The position numbers were made by a program, and so were the translations under genes. 64,000 bases of DNA from Diphasiastrum complanatum (taxonomy: Eukaryota > Streptophyta > Lycopodiopsida > Lycopodiales > Lycopodiaceae), in assembly GCA_029204225.1 (NCBI GenBank), contig CM055100.1:253001-317000 (forward strand), given 5' to 3'. The notes below the pieces were generated by a model. The model was not told the DNA's origin. It was given only the letters and a program-made list of their open reading frames with translations, and searched no databases. Positions 1 through 11,000 of this stretch are shown piece by piece (the stretch's first letter is position 1; every line of letters begins with the position of its first letter).

Positions 1-304
1 ACAACTCAGACACTGGCACGTTTTGATTATGATTAGTATACCTCATGCTGTAACCGGTTTCGTTATCATACTTGTGAATGACAGCTATTTCAAAGGGAAT
101 ACTACTATGTTTAAGCACTAACAAATAAAACTTGCGCTCTTTGTAGCATCGAATATTACTACTATCTTCAATTTCGATTAGGTTCGGTTTCGAACCATAA
201 AGCTATAAGCGTTTGCACATGTATGCACATTAAACCATTCGCTTCATATTTGTATAAGCAATGAGTAGTAGGCTCTCTTTAACATACTTACTATCGGTTT
301 CACA

Positions 305-409
305 ATGGCTGACAATAACGTTATGAACGGTCTTAGTCTAAGGAAGGCAAGAGCACTCGAGGGACTAAACATGCCATCCTCACAAGAAACCATTGTTACA
401 ATCATCCAG
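305..409 (+). other. Possible first exon of an unidentified upstream gene
   Basis: ATG at 305 opens 35 codons (MADNNVMNGLSLRKARALEG...) ending in CAG before a GTATGAG donor at 410. A matching acceptor (TTTTCAG) ends at 585, and in the same phase the next 43 codons read RIITPTLSRSEVSPQIILDN... to a TAA just before 720. The two pieces would make a protein of about 78 residues. I do not recognise it, and no other evidence shows it is transcribed. Confidence 0.25.
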
Positions 410-1424
410 GTATGAGTTTTCCGAACATGTTTCAGATTTTGCAAGCATCACCTATGCTCGAAAGGTAAGGCGTCTCTTCACAAATGTATTCCATTCTAGG
501 CGATTAATAACGATCCTAAACACAGAATTTAGTTGGTTTCTACTCAGTTCGACTATATTACTTCATAAGTAATGTAAATTTTCAGCGTATAATTACACCC
601 ACGCTGTCTCGAAGCGAGGTTTCTCCTCAAATAATCTTGGACAACATGGATTTGCGTAAGATAAACGATTCTTACAAAAGGATTAGAATGGCACAGATCT
701 GCCATAATACCTTGTAAAAACCATTAAAAACCATGAGAACCTCATCAATAAAATGAAGCCTATCCGATACATGGGTCCTAAAAAACCACGGGTTGGATAT
801 GAAGTTACGATAAACGTAAGTTTACTCATAGCTACACTATTCAACCATGGCTTGTGCAAATTTATTACCCATTCAGTTGTCATATCAGATTATGGTGAGA
901 TACGTTTGGAAAGCATGGGTATGCTCAGGAATATGGACAGTAGTGCGTGACGTTTCTTAAGTCACCTGAGTTAGAATATCATGGATTTGCTCTAACATTG
1001 GCACATGTGTTGACACCATTTATTTTAGCGATAAGCAATATATACGGAAAAAACTTTTCATACTTTTGTTATAAACAAAATAAACTGATACGGACCAATG
1101 CTTAAAATCTGATCAGCATGGCACTCGTCTTGATACGGTAACGAAGGGGCTTGTCCTATCGCTATAAAATCGTCTTTGTGTTTGGGAAGGAAGACTGGAC
1201 TATTTTTTAAAATGCTATGTATGCTGATGAGTAGTATATGGTTATGTTATATGGTGCTTTATAGTACCTTGTTGATTTACGAATAAAGGCTTCAAAGGGT
1301 TTGGTCTTGCTTTGTCAAGAAGAACTATGTGAAATTGTGTATATCTCTCTCTCGGGCTCCTCTATCGCACGCAAGCCCTCTGCCATTTGGTCTGTGCATT
1401 CTGGAAACCCGAGTTCAATTGGGC

Positions 1425-1434
1425 GTGTGTGTGT

Positions 1435-1465
<31 letters not shown>

Positions 1466-1468
1466 GGG
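1425..1468. repeat. (GT)n followed by a 20-base G run
   Basis: Twelve GT units run directly into about 20 consecutive G. This is simple repeat sequence; the G run is a likely place for assembly or polymerase slippage error. Confidence 0.95.
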
Positions 1469-4400
1469 TAGGTGAAAATCTCAGTTAACAACAAGTTTTT
1501 TGTTGTTAATTTGGTGAGTGGTATAGCCGGGTTGGAATTTTGGGTGAAGGTGGAGGTGGAGGTTAGTCAATATTCTCTCGCATTTTGTTTCATTTTTTTT
1601 CTGTTTCCATGGGCTACTTATAATCATTTCAGACTATGTTTTTTTGAATGCAGCTAAAGTAATTGCAAATCATAATGGCTTAATAAATGTGAATTAGATT
1701 CCGATGCATACATAGGTTTTTTCCGCATATTTGTTGCATGAGATTCATTTTGCAGATTCATTGGTATAAATTTTATAAGCATGGTATTGTCCATTAAAAA
1801 TACGTTTTTTTTTTTACATTGCTTTATTGGAAAAATTGTACCCGTAATGATTTAACCGAACGTAAATTTTTTTAATATTTTGGTTTTTATATGCAAATGG
1901 ATGGAATGAAATTCTAGTGTGGGGAGGCAAATTAAAATTTGCCCGACATCACTCGACCGTGATGACCCCCTGAAAAGTTAGACACATGGATACAAATTTT
2001 GGACCACGGTGTTTTGGAATTTCATCGAAGCAATGAATAGAAAAAACTGAATGCAAGCTTTATTCAATCGATAAATAGCCATTACGATTACAGCTTGGGC
2101 TAACAATCGGATATTTTTTCGGCAATTAAAAGCCCCAAAGTTGTCGATGATTGGATAAACCGTTGGGCGAGCTTGATAGCTTGCACAACGTCCCAGATAC
2201 AAAAGCAATTTTGTTGTGTAACTGTGACCGAGCTAAATTCTTGGAGGAACTCCGTAAGGCTTTTTCACAGTTGACGAAATGTAAGCTCGTTTTATTAACT
2301 GCAACGAGCACAAAAACTTATGTCCAAAAATTCTTGAAATTTTTTTTACCAAGGTGTCGTTCTTTTGAAAATGGACACGGCCAGAAACGACCTAGAAGCC
2401 TAAGATGAAAACGCTAAAATGGAACAAAAAAGTTGTTTTTTTGATGTGCTTGAAGCCGTGGGCGTACCAACACTGTTTGTTGTTAAGAACAAGAAAAAGT
2501 CGGTTCATTCTTCCCCACTTCTAAATCTATCACTCAAGGCATAAATACTTTGATCCTTTCGGTGACCGTAAAGATTGTGAAAAGGGACGAAAGAATGTCT
2601 CGAGTGGAAATTGTTTTATTCAAGTTGGAATTTGTAAATAATTCTCGAAAACTTCATATAATTGTACTATTTTTTCTAGCACTTTGATCAGGCAGTGGAG
2701 GGCCTTTGTGGAGGAAGAACCTGTGGTATGGGACACAGACAATTCCAAAATGAAGATCTGAAACTAGCTGGATCAGTTGACCATAGTATGGCCGTAAGTC
2801 TTAGTGATGCCAAATACTATCGGTCATAAAACGAGTGTTTTGTCATAAATTTGAGATATTGGTCATGACCCTTTTTTTTGGATATCTACAATTTACAAAA
2901 CCGGAAACCCGACAAGCTATTTCTTTATAAAGGATATATTGGTGAATTTCTTAACACATTAATTAACCCGATTTTTTGTGATTTTTTGGAAGGTAATTTT
3001 GATTACCCGTTGACCATGGACGATGTCATAGAAATGGTTAGTGAAACTATTTTCTAAAATTGTTTTTTCTACTTGAATCTTCAAGAAATCCTTTTCTGAT
3101 TTACGGGTTAATTCTCAAGCTTGGTAACAAAGAAGATCTTTGGTTTAGTCATTGTGTTGGGATATCAATGGCATTTGCTAACAATGATGCAACATTTCTT
3201 TGGCTTTCAAGATTTTCTCGTATCTTTTCTTTGAAACTTCTCCTGAGCAAATCACAAATGATATGCACCCCTTGGCATTTCCTGTTAAAAAGGCGGAGAG
3301 GTAGGAAGAAAAGAGGGTTATCAAGGAGAAGCATCTGTCAGAGATTCTTGGAGGAATTTGTTATAGCTGACGGACCTGTTTTATATATCAGAAATGATAT
3401 GATATTCAGATATTACAGAAATCCTTTATGGATTATAGTAGATATCTGGTTTGCAGATTTAAGGGGGGGGGGGGGGAGAGAGATTAGAAAACACTCTTGC
3501 GGTAGAAAAGTGGCTAATAACAAGTCTGATTGATTTGTGTCAAAACTAGGGAGTTCTATTGCAAGATGGGGGTCTGTTGAAACCTGTTCCTTACTAGAAG
3601 CATTCAACTTGATTTTAGTGTGGACTGAGATCCGTGGGGTTGATGCAAGGAAGGAAATTCACGCTAACAATATATTCTTTTGAGATAATTTTTGGTTGAG
3701 ATTTTGGATGTGAAATAGCACTCTTTGAGAAATATTCTCTTTTAGAGGATAACCAAGTTACAGGATTTTCGGTTATGAAAGTGTTGTGTACAGATCAGGA
3801 GATATCTGTATAGATGTGCTATGTAGTGAATTTTTGTGAGATCATAATACCATTTGTACGAACTTTTAATCCTGTGGATCTACAAAATATTCTATGAACT
3901 AAGTTATTTGCATGCATAAACTAGTTGTTGGTACATAGGCATATTGATGAGAATTGTGTTTGAGACAATTTCTCGCTAGATTATTGTAATTTCTCATTGA
4001 GAATTACTTATTGACCTAGAATTGATTTAGAATCAGATTAAATGTGGTGTTTTGGTACCACACCTAGACATTTAAATATTTTTCTAAATTCTATACAACT
4101 AACCGAGTCAGAAGCGTTACTTCTGAGTTAGTTGTGGGAAATCAACAATATAATCTTACTTATGAGTATTGTTGTTAAGATGTATTGCTTATAAGTCACA
4201 ACGCCTATGAGTAATTTTGGATTCATTTACAGATGTGTGTGCATAGAATACACGAGAACTTTTGGGCCGTATCTTTTCCCGTTTGGAATTGATGGAATGC
4301 TATCCCGAAAAACTCAGGAGAGTTGGATAGCCGTTGTTTGCCAAAAGATAGAACTTCACGGAATGAGGTTCCAGTAAATCTTAAGTTATTCTAGATTAGA

Positions 4401-5360
4401 GCTTAATCTAGACGTATTCTAGATTGGGACCCTAACTTTGGAATGACAATGTGTGCCATGTCTAGAGTAAGGGCGTTCTTGGGATTACAATCATTTTATA
4501 GGCACTGTATGTGAGTTGGGAAGGTCTGAAACTTTCTAGATGGAAAAAGACTTTCTGGAACAACTCATGTGTCTTTTAAAAATTGTAATACACTCTTATG
4601 ATATGGTATGGTCTCGGGAATCTGGAGAGTTGGGATTGGTAAATCATAACTCATATTCTAGGAAACACCTAATCCATAGGAGATGATAGTATTCATACCC
4701 TGGATGAATAAACATGTTAGTGGAATTTTGGTACGACTGATCACCTTACCAAATCGACTATGTTTATTCGGGTATAGACCAAGAAGTTATAGAGTATCTA
4801 TTTAGGCTTTACGGTACCAAAGTGACATTATGAACATTTGCGATTCAAAGTTCACTGGTCGCTTTTGGTCGGCCGTATTTGCTAAACTAGAGGTGACTCT
4901 AAGTTTAAAAGATTTTCTGATCATTGGTTGTTGCCTATGTGAGGGTTTCACGTTCTTTTATTGAGTATAGGACAAGAATCCGATGAATTATGATTGACGA
5001 ATCATAGTTCAGATTCTAGTTATACTCAATCGGTTAAAAGAAGGATTACCTGCATGATTAGAAGATCAGTCAAGATATCTATTCATATTTTCATAGAAAT
5101 CTCCTCGGAGAGGTAGTCACTTTAATGAAGATTGGGTTATAGTAAGCATTTGGCTACCGGTTATAGCCCGTGCGTGCTTACGTATAGTTTTAAACCTATA
5201 TCACCCATTGCGGTAGAGACTCGGGCATTCAAATTTTAGAAAGTAGCGGATTTACTACATGATATGCAGGAAATGCTACGGATTGCACGTGAGAATGTCC
5301 AGTGTACCAGGATGGGGACCGACATTATGCAAGTCTGAAAAGATCATTGAGAGACTTCCA
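1469..5360. other. Upstream intergenic stretch, no recognised gene
   Basis: AT-rich sequence with only short open frames. Two stretches are mildly suggestive. Bases 2680-2793 lie between a CTAG acceptor and a GTAAGT donor and are open for 38 codons (HFDQAVEGLCGGRTCGMGHR...). The + strand from 3060 to 3533 is open for 157 codons, but its composition (Ile/Leu/Arg-rich, ending in a poly-Gly tract made by a G run) looks random. Neither resembles a family I know. From about 4000 to 5360 nothing is visible, although its right edge is a retroelement-like polypurine tract. Confidence 0.5.
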
Positions 5361-5370
5361 AGTGGGGGAT
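5361..5370 (+). other. Polypurine tract of a retroelement, with the start of a possible 3' LTR
   Basis: The sequence CTTCCAAGTGGGGGATTGAG at about 5355-5374 is the typical polypurine primer followed by an LTR start in plant LTR retrotransposons. The presumed LTR would continue to about 6700, because a CTATATAAGG TATA-like box occurs near 6545, and it is split by the Penelope-like insertion at 5409-6270. No second LTR copy was found, so the boundaries are unsure. Confidence 0.45.
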
Positions 5371-5374
5371 TGAG

Positions 5375-5408
5375 TCTATCAATGAGTCATTCGGGAACTG
5401 GATGACGT
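5375..5408. repeat. 34-bp direct repeat, left copy, flanking the Penelope-like fragment
   Basis: The 34 bases from TCTATCAATGAGTC to GGATGACGT recur at 6271-6304 with two substitutions. They bracket the RT fragment and look like a target-site duplication. Confidence 0.8.
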
Positions 5409-5431
5409 CTTTTCTTATCAAACTTTGAAAG

Positions 5432-6269
5432 TTAATAAACACCGGTGCCAGAATTAAAAGTAATCAAAATGTTCAAAAAACTAGTGGTGTTTGCTTCACA
5501 AGACTTTTTTTCGATATCAAAAAATTCTAGAGGATAAATCCAGAAAGGGTTATCTGGTACTCTCATCTGATTTTTGTCCATAAACGCATCAATAGTGAGA
5601 TTATTAATGAAGCAAATGTCATCAATATATCTAAACGAGTGACAGAAAACATTCATATCTTTTCTGAGACCTAACTTGGCTAGTCTCTTAATAAATTGAG
5701 CTCCAAAGAACGCAAGATACCAATTACACCAAGTAGGTGAGCATGAAAAACCCATCGGTATACCATGAATTTGTCTCCAGGTTTTGTTTCCTAACCTGAC
5801 AATACAATTGTCTATTAGGAAGGCATTCCACAAGCATAAGAGATTTTTATCGATATTGTACCACCCTTCCGACTTTTTATTTTTCCATGACCATTTAAAG
5901 GCATCCCTTTCTTGTTCTCATTTGAAACTCAGAAGCATCTTATTAGAATGTTTGAACGCATATGTAATGGATTTATTCATGATAGTTTTCAGCCCATCAG
6001 TGCCATCTAAAGGTATGTTTTCATAGCACTTAGAGATATCTGCAACCCATACATTGGTAATCTTTGATGGTAGATTGAGATAAAAATCGATCAAGGACTC
6101 GCATTGCCAAAATAAGCATGTATCCACATTTAGGATACCCTTGTATGTTTTTGCCTTAAGGCCTGCACCTTTCTTGAGGAATGGTGACAACATACCAAGA
6201 GCTCCCGTTAGGAATTTTGCGAGTTTAGTAAAGCAACAGTCATGCGCATTGGTAATCCATCTAGTATGG
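5432..6269 (-). pseudogene. Penelope-like reverse transcriptase, 5'-truncated, one internal stop
   Basis: A single minus-strand frame is open from 6269 down to 5432 except for one stop at 5915-5917. Reading down it: TRWITNAHDCCFTKLAKFLT, then VADISKCYENIPLDG (palm motif A with its Asp), then GIPMGFSCSPTWCNWYLAFF (the IPMG-x-xSP fingers/palm motif), then FRYIDDICFIN (catalytic YIDD). The 'GIPMG..csP...N.Yl' plus 'fRYiDD' combination is that of Penelope-like elements and not of LTR or ordinary LINE RTs. It ends GTGVY then TAA at 5429-5431; the frame past the stop reads LSKFDKKRR, which looks like continued homology, so this stop may also be a mutation. No GIY-YIG endonuclease is visible. Family placement is inference; the RT call is firm. 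Confidence 0.75.
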
Positions 6270-6270
6270 G

Positions 6271-6304
6271 TCTATCAGTGAGTCATTGGGGAACTGGATG
6301 ACGT
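6271..6304. repeat. 34-bp direct repeat, right copy
   Basis: Matches 5375-5408 at 32 of 34 positions. Sequence to its right (GGCCCAGATAGGC...) differs from that right of the left copy, as expected if it is a duplicated insertion target. Confidence 0.8.
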
Positions 6305-6970
6305 GGCCCAGATAGGCTGCAGAGGTGTCATAGTGCACTACTAGTGGTGCATGGGCCTTGGAGGGTATAAGTATACCTATTGGGCTCTCACTAGTGTATG
6401 CTTGATAGCACGACCATTGGCAGGATGCTGCTGGTGTGATGTCTCAATCCTCTATGAGTGATTGATCCATAGCTTGGGGCTAGATCTGTTTGTACTGAAC
6501 ATGTCTGTCAATTTTTGTCCAGAACCGATAAGCTAAAACAAATTTGCCTATATAAGGGTCGAATCCGAGTTTATTTTTCCGCGACCAAACTTTTTTCAAA
6601 ACTTTCTTCCAGCCTTTTGATACACTTTACAACTATTTGATTTATACTTGTGCCTACTTTGCCTGCTGCCATCGTGTCGTCCACAAATACTGATACCTTT
6701 GCCCCTCCCCGATCTACCATTCAGCGTGATATTCCAATCTCAAAGGACATTATGGCTTTAGCTAGCACACATTTACATTTTGGTGAACATATTGTATTTT
6801 CATCAAAAAAATAAAAAATGTAATTATTAAATCTTCAAAAAAAATCAAAACACAATCCCATCAATAAAATTTGTTTATGAATATCCAGATGTCAAGCCCA
6901 CAAAATCTAAAAATATAATTAAATTGATTTATATAATTCATTTGAATTAAATCCAAAACACAAGCACTTC
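6305..6970. other. Non-coding stretch upstream of VPS13, possible LTR remainder
   Basis: Contains a CTATATAAGG TATA-like motif near 6545 and, after it, a frame open without ATG at about 6672-6810 (SSTNTDTFAPPRSTIQRDIP...). This arrangement could be the R-U5 and leader of a retroelement, but I see no gag or pol motif. Confidence 0.35.
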
Positions 6971-7140
6971 AATGTTTCACAACATTGATAAGTACTCCTT
7001 GCAAAGCAAGGCATGGCCAAAAACATATACATGTAAAAATTATAGAAAGACTATAAATGTTTCACAACATTGATAAGTACTCCTTGCAAAGCAAGGCATG
7101 GCCAAAAACATATACATGTAAAAATTATAGAAAGACTATA
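6971..7140. repeat. Perfect tandem duplication, two 85-bp units
   Basis: Bases 6971-7055 and 7056-7140 are identical (beginning AATGTTTCACAACATTG, ending AGAAAGACTATA). Perfect identity in otherwise decayed sequence indicates a recent duplication or an assembly artefact. It lies about 0.85 kb upstream of the VPS13 start codon. Confidence 0.97.
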
Positions 7141-7222
7141 GAATACGAGGGACCGAACAAGTCACCACCTCTATCTATCAATTATTTATATATACGTATC
7201 AAATTGGCAAAAGCCCATAGAC

Positions 7223-7228
<6 letters not shown>

Positions 7229-7260
<32 letters not shown>
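7229..7260. repeat. (AG)n microsatellite near the presumed VPS13 transcription start
   Basis: About 14 AG units followed by AAAGAAAG. Plant 5' UTRs often carry CT/GA tracts, so this may lie in or next to the untranslated first exon. Confidence 0.9.
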
Positions 7261-7261
<1 letters not shown>

Positions 7262-7964
7262 AAGAAGGGGTCGCTGCTCGGGCGCCTTCCTGTCAAGAAC
7301 AGGCAGCAGATTCATGCGTCGGGCTCCGCTTTCTTTCTTGCTCTCAAGAAAAACAGGTCGCTGCCTGCCATACGTAGCGTTTAATGAAGCTGCTTTTCTT
7401 CTTCAGACTGGTTGATGTGTCGATAGTTTTCAGATATGCATTGTGTAGAGTTTTAATTTGCAAAAGCAAATTGCGATGGCTTAGCTGTATTGCTCTTTTT
7501 ATTGTTGTTGCAGGGGAAAGCATAAATACTGCTTGAAGTGGATGCTTTTCAGATTATTGTAGCAGGCACGATCTTTCCACTGTCCAGCTATTTATGAACC
7601 ATGTTTAGTCGTTATGATAATCATAATATAGTAAGTGCATACTGCATGCTCGTCTATATTAATGGTTGCACAGATCTTTCCACATGAGCCCTGATTGGGA
7701 GTTGAAGACCACTGTTAGTGTTTTTTAACTACATCATAGTCCGCCTATTAACTTAAGCCGATTTAGCCACAGTTGTAGAGAAATGAAACCCAAAAAACCG
7801 AATGTTTTTTCCTGGACCAAAGAAATTCACCTTTTCAGATTGTGAGAGTTTTTTCACTTCTCCATGTACTCATTGTGTTCATGATGATCAATTGCATTGT
7901 GCAGTGGCTTTCCCTAATTCAATGGACCTTCTGCTATAAACGCTTTTTCCGTGTGCTTTTTCAG
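7261..7964 (+). promoter_or_regulatory. Presumed VPS13 5' UTR and first intron region
   Basis: Exon 1 has a 3' splice site before its start codon, so an untranslated exon must lie upstream. The stretch at 7262-7390 is GC-richer than its surroundings and has a 5' UTR-like look after the AG tract. No reliable donor or TATA box could be fixed; the assignment is inference from position. Confidence 0.35.
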
Positions 7965-8088
7965 TGACGAATCAGGGGGATGGTGGCTGCAATGTTTGAA
8001 GGATTCTTGTATCAGTTCTTGTCAGGTTACCTGGGCAATTATGTGAAAGATATTCAACGTGAACAATTTCGAATTGGTCTTTGGAGTG
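7965..8088 (+). CDS. VPS13: VPS13 exon 1 (start codon exon)
   Basis: Acceptor TTTTTCAG ends at 7964 and donor GTAAGT follows 8088. ATG at 7980 opens MVAAMFEGFLYQFLSGYLG; a second ATG at 7992 gives MFEGF, which is the usual start of plant homologues and may be the real one. Bases 7965-7979 are then 5' UTR, which implies at least one non-coding exon upstream. The exon ends one base into a codon and encodes the first helix of the chorein domain. Confidence 0.93.
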
Positions 8089-11000
8089 GTAAGTATAATT
8101 GATGTAGGTCTTTTTGGCCTTGGGGTTGTCATTTAGAATCTAATTTCTTGTTATTTTACTGTTTCAGAGGATTATAGGCAGCAGGTCATTGCTATCCAAT
8201 TTTTCAGATCAACACACAGGACCACACAAACAGTTTCAGACATTTGCGGAGAACACCAAGTAGTCTAATGAACTCCTTATACTTCATATGGAAACTTCTA
8301 GCCATCGCTGTTACACTTCAGTGTACCTGAACCACGGCCCGGCATAGTAGCAACCAAACGCGTTTGGTTGATGAACCAAACACGTTTGAAACGCCCCACG
8401 TTTCAAAACACGTTTGAAAGCGTGGGATCAGCAAACCCAAAACAACCCAAAAAACAGCGTTTTCTTTGGGGTTTAAAAGACATTTTTTGGCCCCAAGATG
8501 TGGCAGGCCCATGATTCATAGTCACAACTCACGAAAATACTGAGTCTATAGTTTACTTAATTCTAAATTCTACTAGAAACCTTTTTTTTATAAGTTAGAA
8601 ATGTAGAACTTGTTCTATGAAAGTTGTATTACAGACTAGTAAGTTGTAACCTGTAACTACATGACAATAGCTATGAAACTTTTTACTCGAAGTTGTAACT
8701 CTTTGTTTATGTGAGAATTTATAAATCACTGTAGGCTGAAATCTGACTTTGCAATCTCCATTCTCTTGATCTATTTAAGTTGAATCTTTAGGTTTCATTT
8801 ATTTTTAAGCATCGTCACATCTTTGAAGTTTGACATACATAATACATTGCATGTTTGTAATGATATTGTAGGCTTGTGAATTGTCCTATTGCTATTTTAC
8901 TGTATCACAACTAATGAGCATCTCTTTGTTCAAATTTGCAAACTTTTTATTTTATGGAAACCCTAAATTTAAAAAAAACGTTTCAAATGTTTGGTCAATT
9001 TTCTAGACGTTTCAAATGCGTTTGAAACATTTCATGTTTGGAAGTTTCAAATGTTTGGTTGCTAAGCGAAGAATGCTAGTGAAATTTTGTGGTTCTTATT
9101 TCCTTGTGTATTTCAGTAAATGTGGATGATATTTCCTCTGGAACACTTGAGTCTTTTGGAGACTGCATTTGGGTTTTGATAGGGTTTGATATTAAATTTA
9201 CTGCAGTAGGCAACATCACTGGAAAGCTGAAAGTTTTACATGAGTCTGTTGCTATTCAGGCTATGTCCTTTTGGAGAATGTGGAGCTACGAGTGGAAGCT
9301 TTTGATTACTTGCAACTTCCTTTTGCTATTAAACATGGTGAGCGAGTAATTTGTGACTTAAGAGAAACCTTTTTTGCTTCAATGTATTGATGCTAGTGGT
9401 TTGGATTGTTGGATATTTTTAAAACTATCTATGACAAAACTCAACTAATTCTGATTTTTAGATAACATGGTGTGTTTCTTTCCATCACAATTATTGTAGT
9501 ATGCTTTTTTTAAGTACTCAAGTTTTTTGACATCATACATATTTGTGTTTAAACTTTAAACTTTACGGTAAAGGTTGAGAGAATCCCACTCGAATCCTAT
9601 TTATAGTCTTTTAGGTTGGTGTAGGTCCACTGGGCTACCTACTAGCACCTCGAGTAGACATGGACCACAGTACATTAGCGACTTCATAAGCAAGGTGAGG
9701 GCCCATAATGTTGATATCAGTGCAATAAAATCAGCAAAATAATTCTACTATTGTATATAGAGGATACCGCTCTCCTTGCAAGGAGCTTTTGAACTTGTTC
9801 CAAAGCCAAATTTATTTCATACTTGTCATAAAAGTGGACCATAAGCTGGCCGCTTATTCTTAACAAAATTGGTCATTTGCCACTTTTCTGATTGCAACAT
9901 ATTTGACTTATGGCTCATTGTAAAATGCCCAATGGTAAGCCGTTGGGATTGCCCATGAAGAAAACTAGAACTTATTTGTACAAGAAATAATAATCTTTTG
10001 GGTATGTTCATGAATATGTTGGGCATGCAAAAATGCTCTGCTGATCAAGAAAAACAAGAGAATCCAATGATTGGACAAAATTTACCTAAAAAACTGGTTT
10101 ATTTTCTACATCTAGGGTTGAAATTGCGTCATATAGAAGAAAGCTTACGATTGTTTGAATATCCCAGATCTGGTAGCAAGTTTCTGAGTTGCTAATAAAA
10201 ATCAATAGACAACAAATATCAACTACCAATTCTGAACGTTGACTGTCTTATATCTGAATTCAGTATCTGAATTCTGAAATGTACATGACTTGTACGTAGA
10301 ACATTCTGCTCTCCCTGTAATGAGATGCCTTTCACATATGTCAGCCATTGGGATATACAAGATGGCATGATGAATATTGGAAACCACAAATAATCTTAGC
10401 AATAATCTTCCAGGTAAATTGCAATCGGGCATGTAAAACTACGTCTTGTTCAAGATCAACAAGATGATTTATAATTTTTTTCCCCAGCATACTGATAATC
10501 CTGAAAATTACATGTAAAATCGATTCCCAATGAGAGAAGCATATGTCATCAATAGAAGAAGATTTGCTATCGACCTTTCTATGTGCAATAGTTTACTTGA
10601 TTGTGCTGAAATGCTTGGACTGAAATGAAAACTGGGATAGTGTACTACTGTAAGGAGGAATTTTGGAACTGAATATGCTTATACGTGCAACAGCATTATA
10701 GTGAATGGCTTCAAATGGTTGAATTACTATTAATGACTTTCCTGGATCTTTTAACAGTTGATGTACCTTCAATGACTGTCACTGCTCCTATTGTTGAATT
10801 TAGACATATTTTTTTCAAAGAAGCTTTTGAATTTAGGATAATTCCGTATTTATGGGGCATTATTTACTCAGTTTCTAGTACATGTTTATTCATCTGCTTC
10901 TGCACTCCAAAATTATTTGGTCATACACAATATGGGTTTCAGGTTCTATAGGGAAATTAAGATTCCAGGTACCTTGGAAGAAACTTGGCTGGGAGCCTGT

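Noticed and set aside
753-950. Plus-strand frame KPIRYMGPKKPRVGYEVTIN as an exon of the upstream gene
   Set aside because: A GTAAGT donor and a TCAG acceptor exist, but the 61-base intron would shift the frame away from the plausible downstream reading.
2151-2408. 85-codon plus-strand frame with CDRAKFLEELRKAFSQL
   Set aside because: Looks mildly protein-like but matches no family I know, and no neighbouring exon fits it.
3060-3533. 157-codon plus-strand frame
   Set aside because: Random-looking composition, runs through a G homopolymer, no known domain and no supporting splice sites.
5375-5408. 34-bp repeat as part of the Penelope-like coding region instead of a target duplication
   Set aside because: The frame past the stop still looks coding for about nine residues, but the flank change at the second copy fits a duplication better; kept as a lesser alternative.
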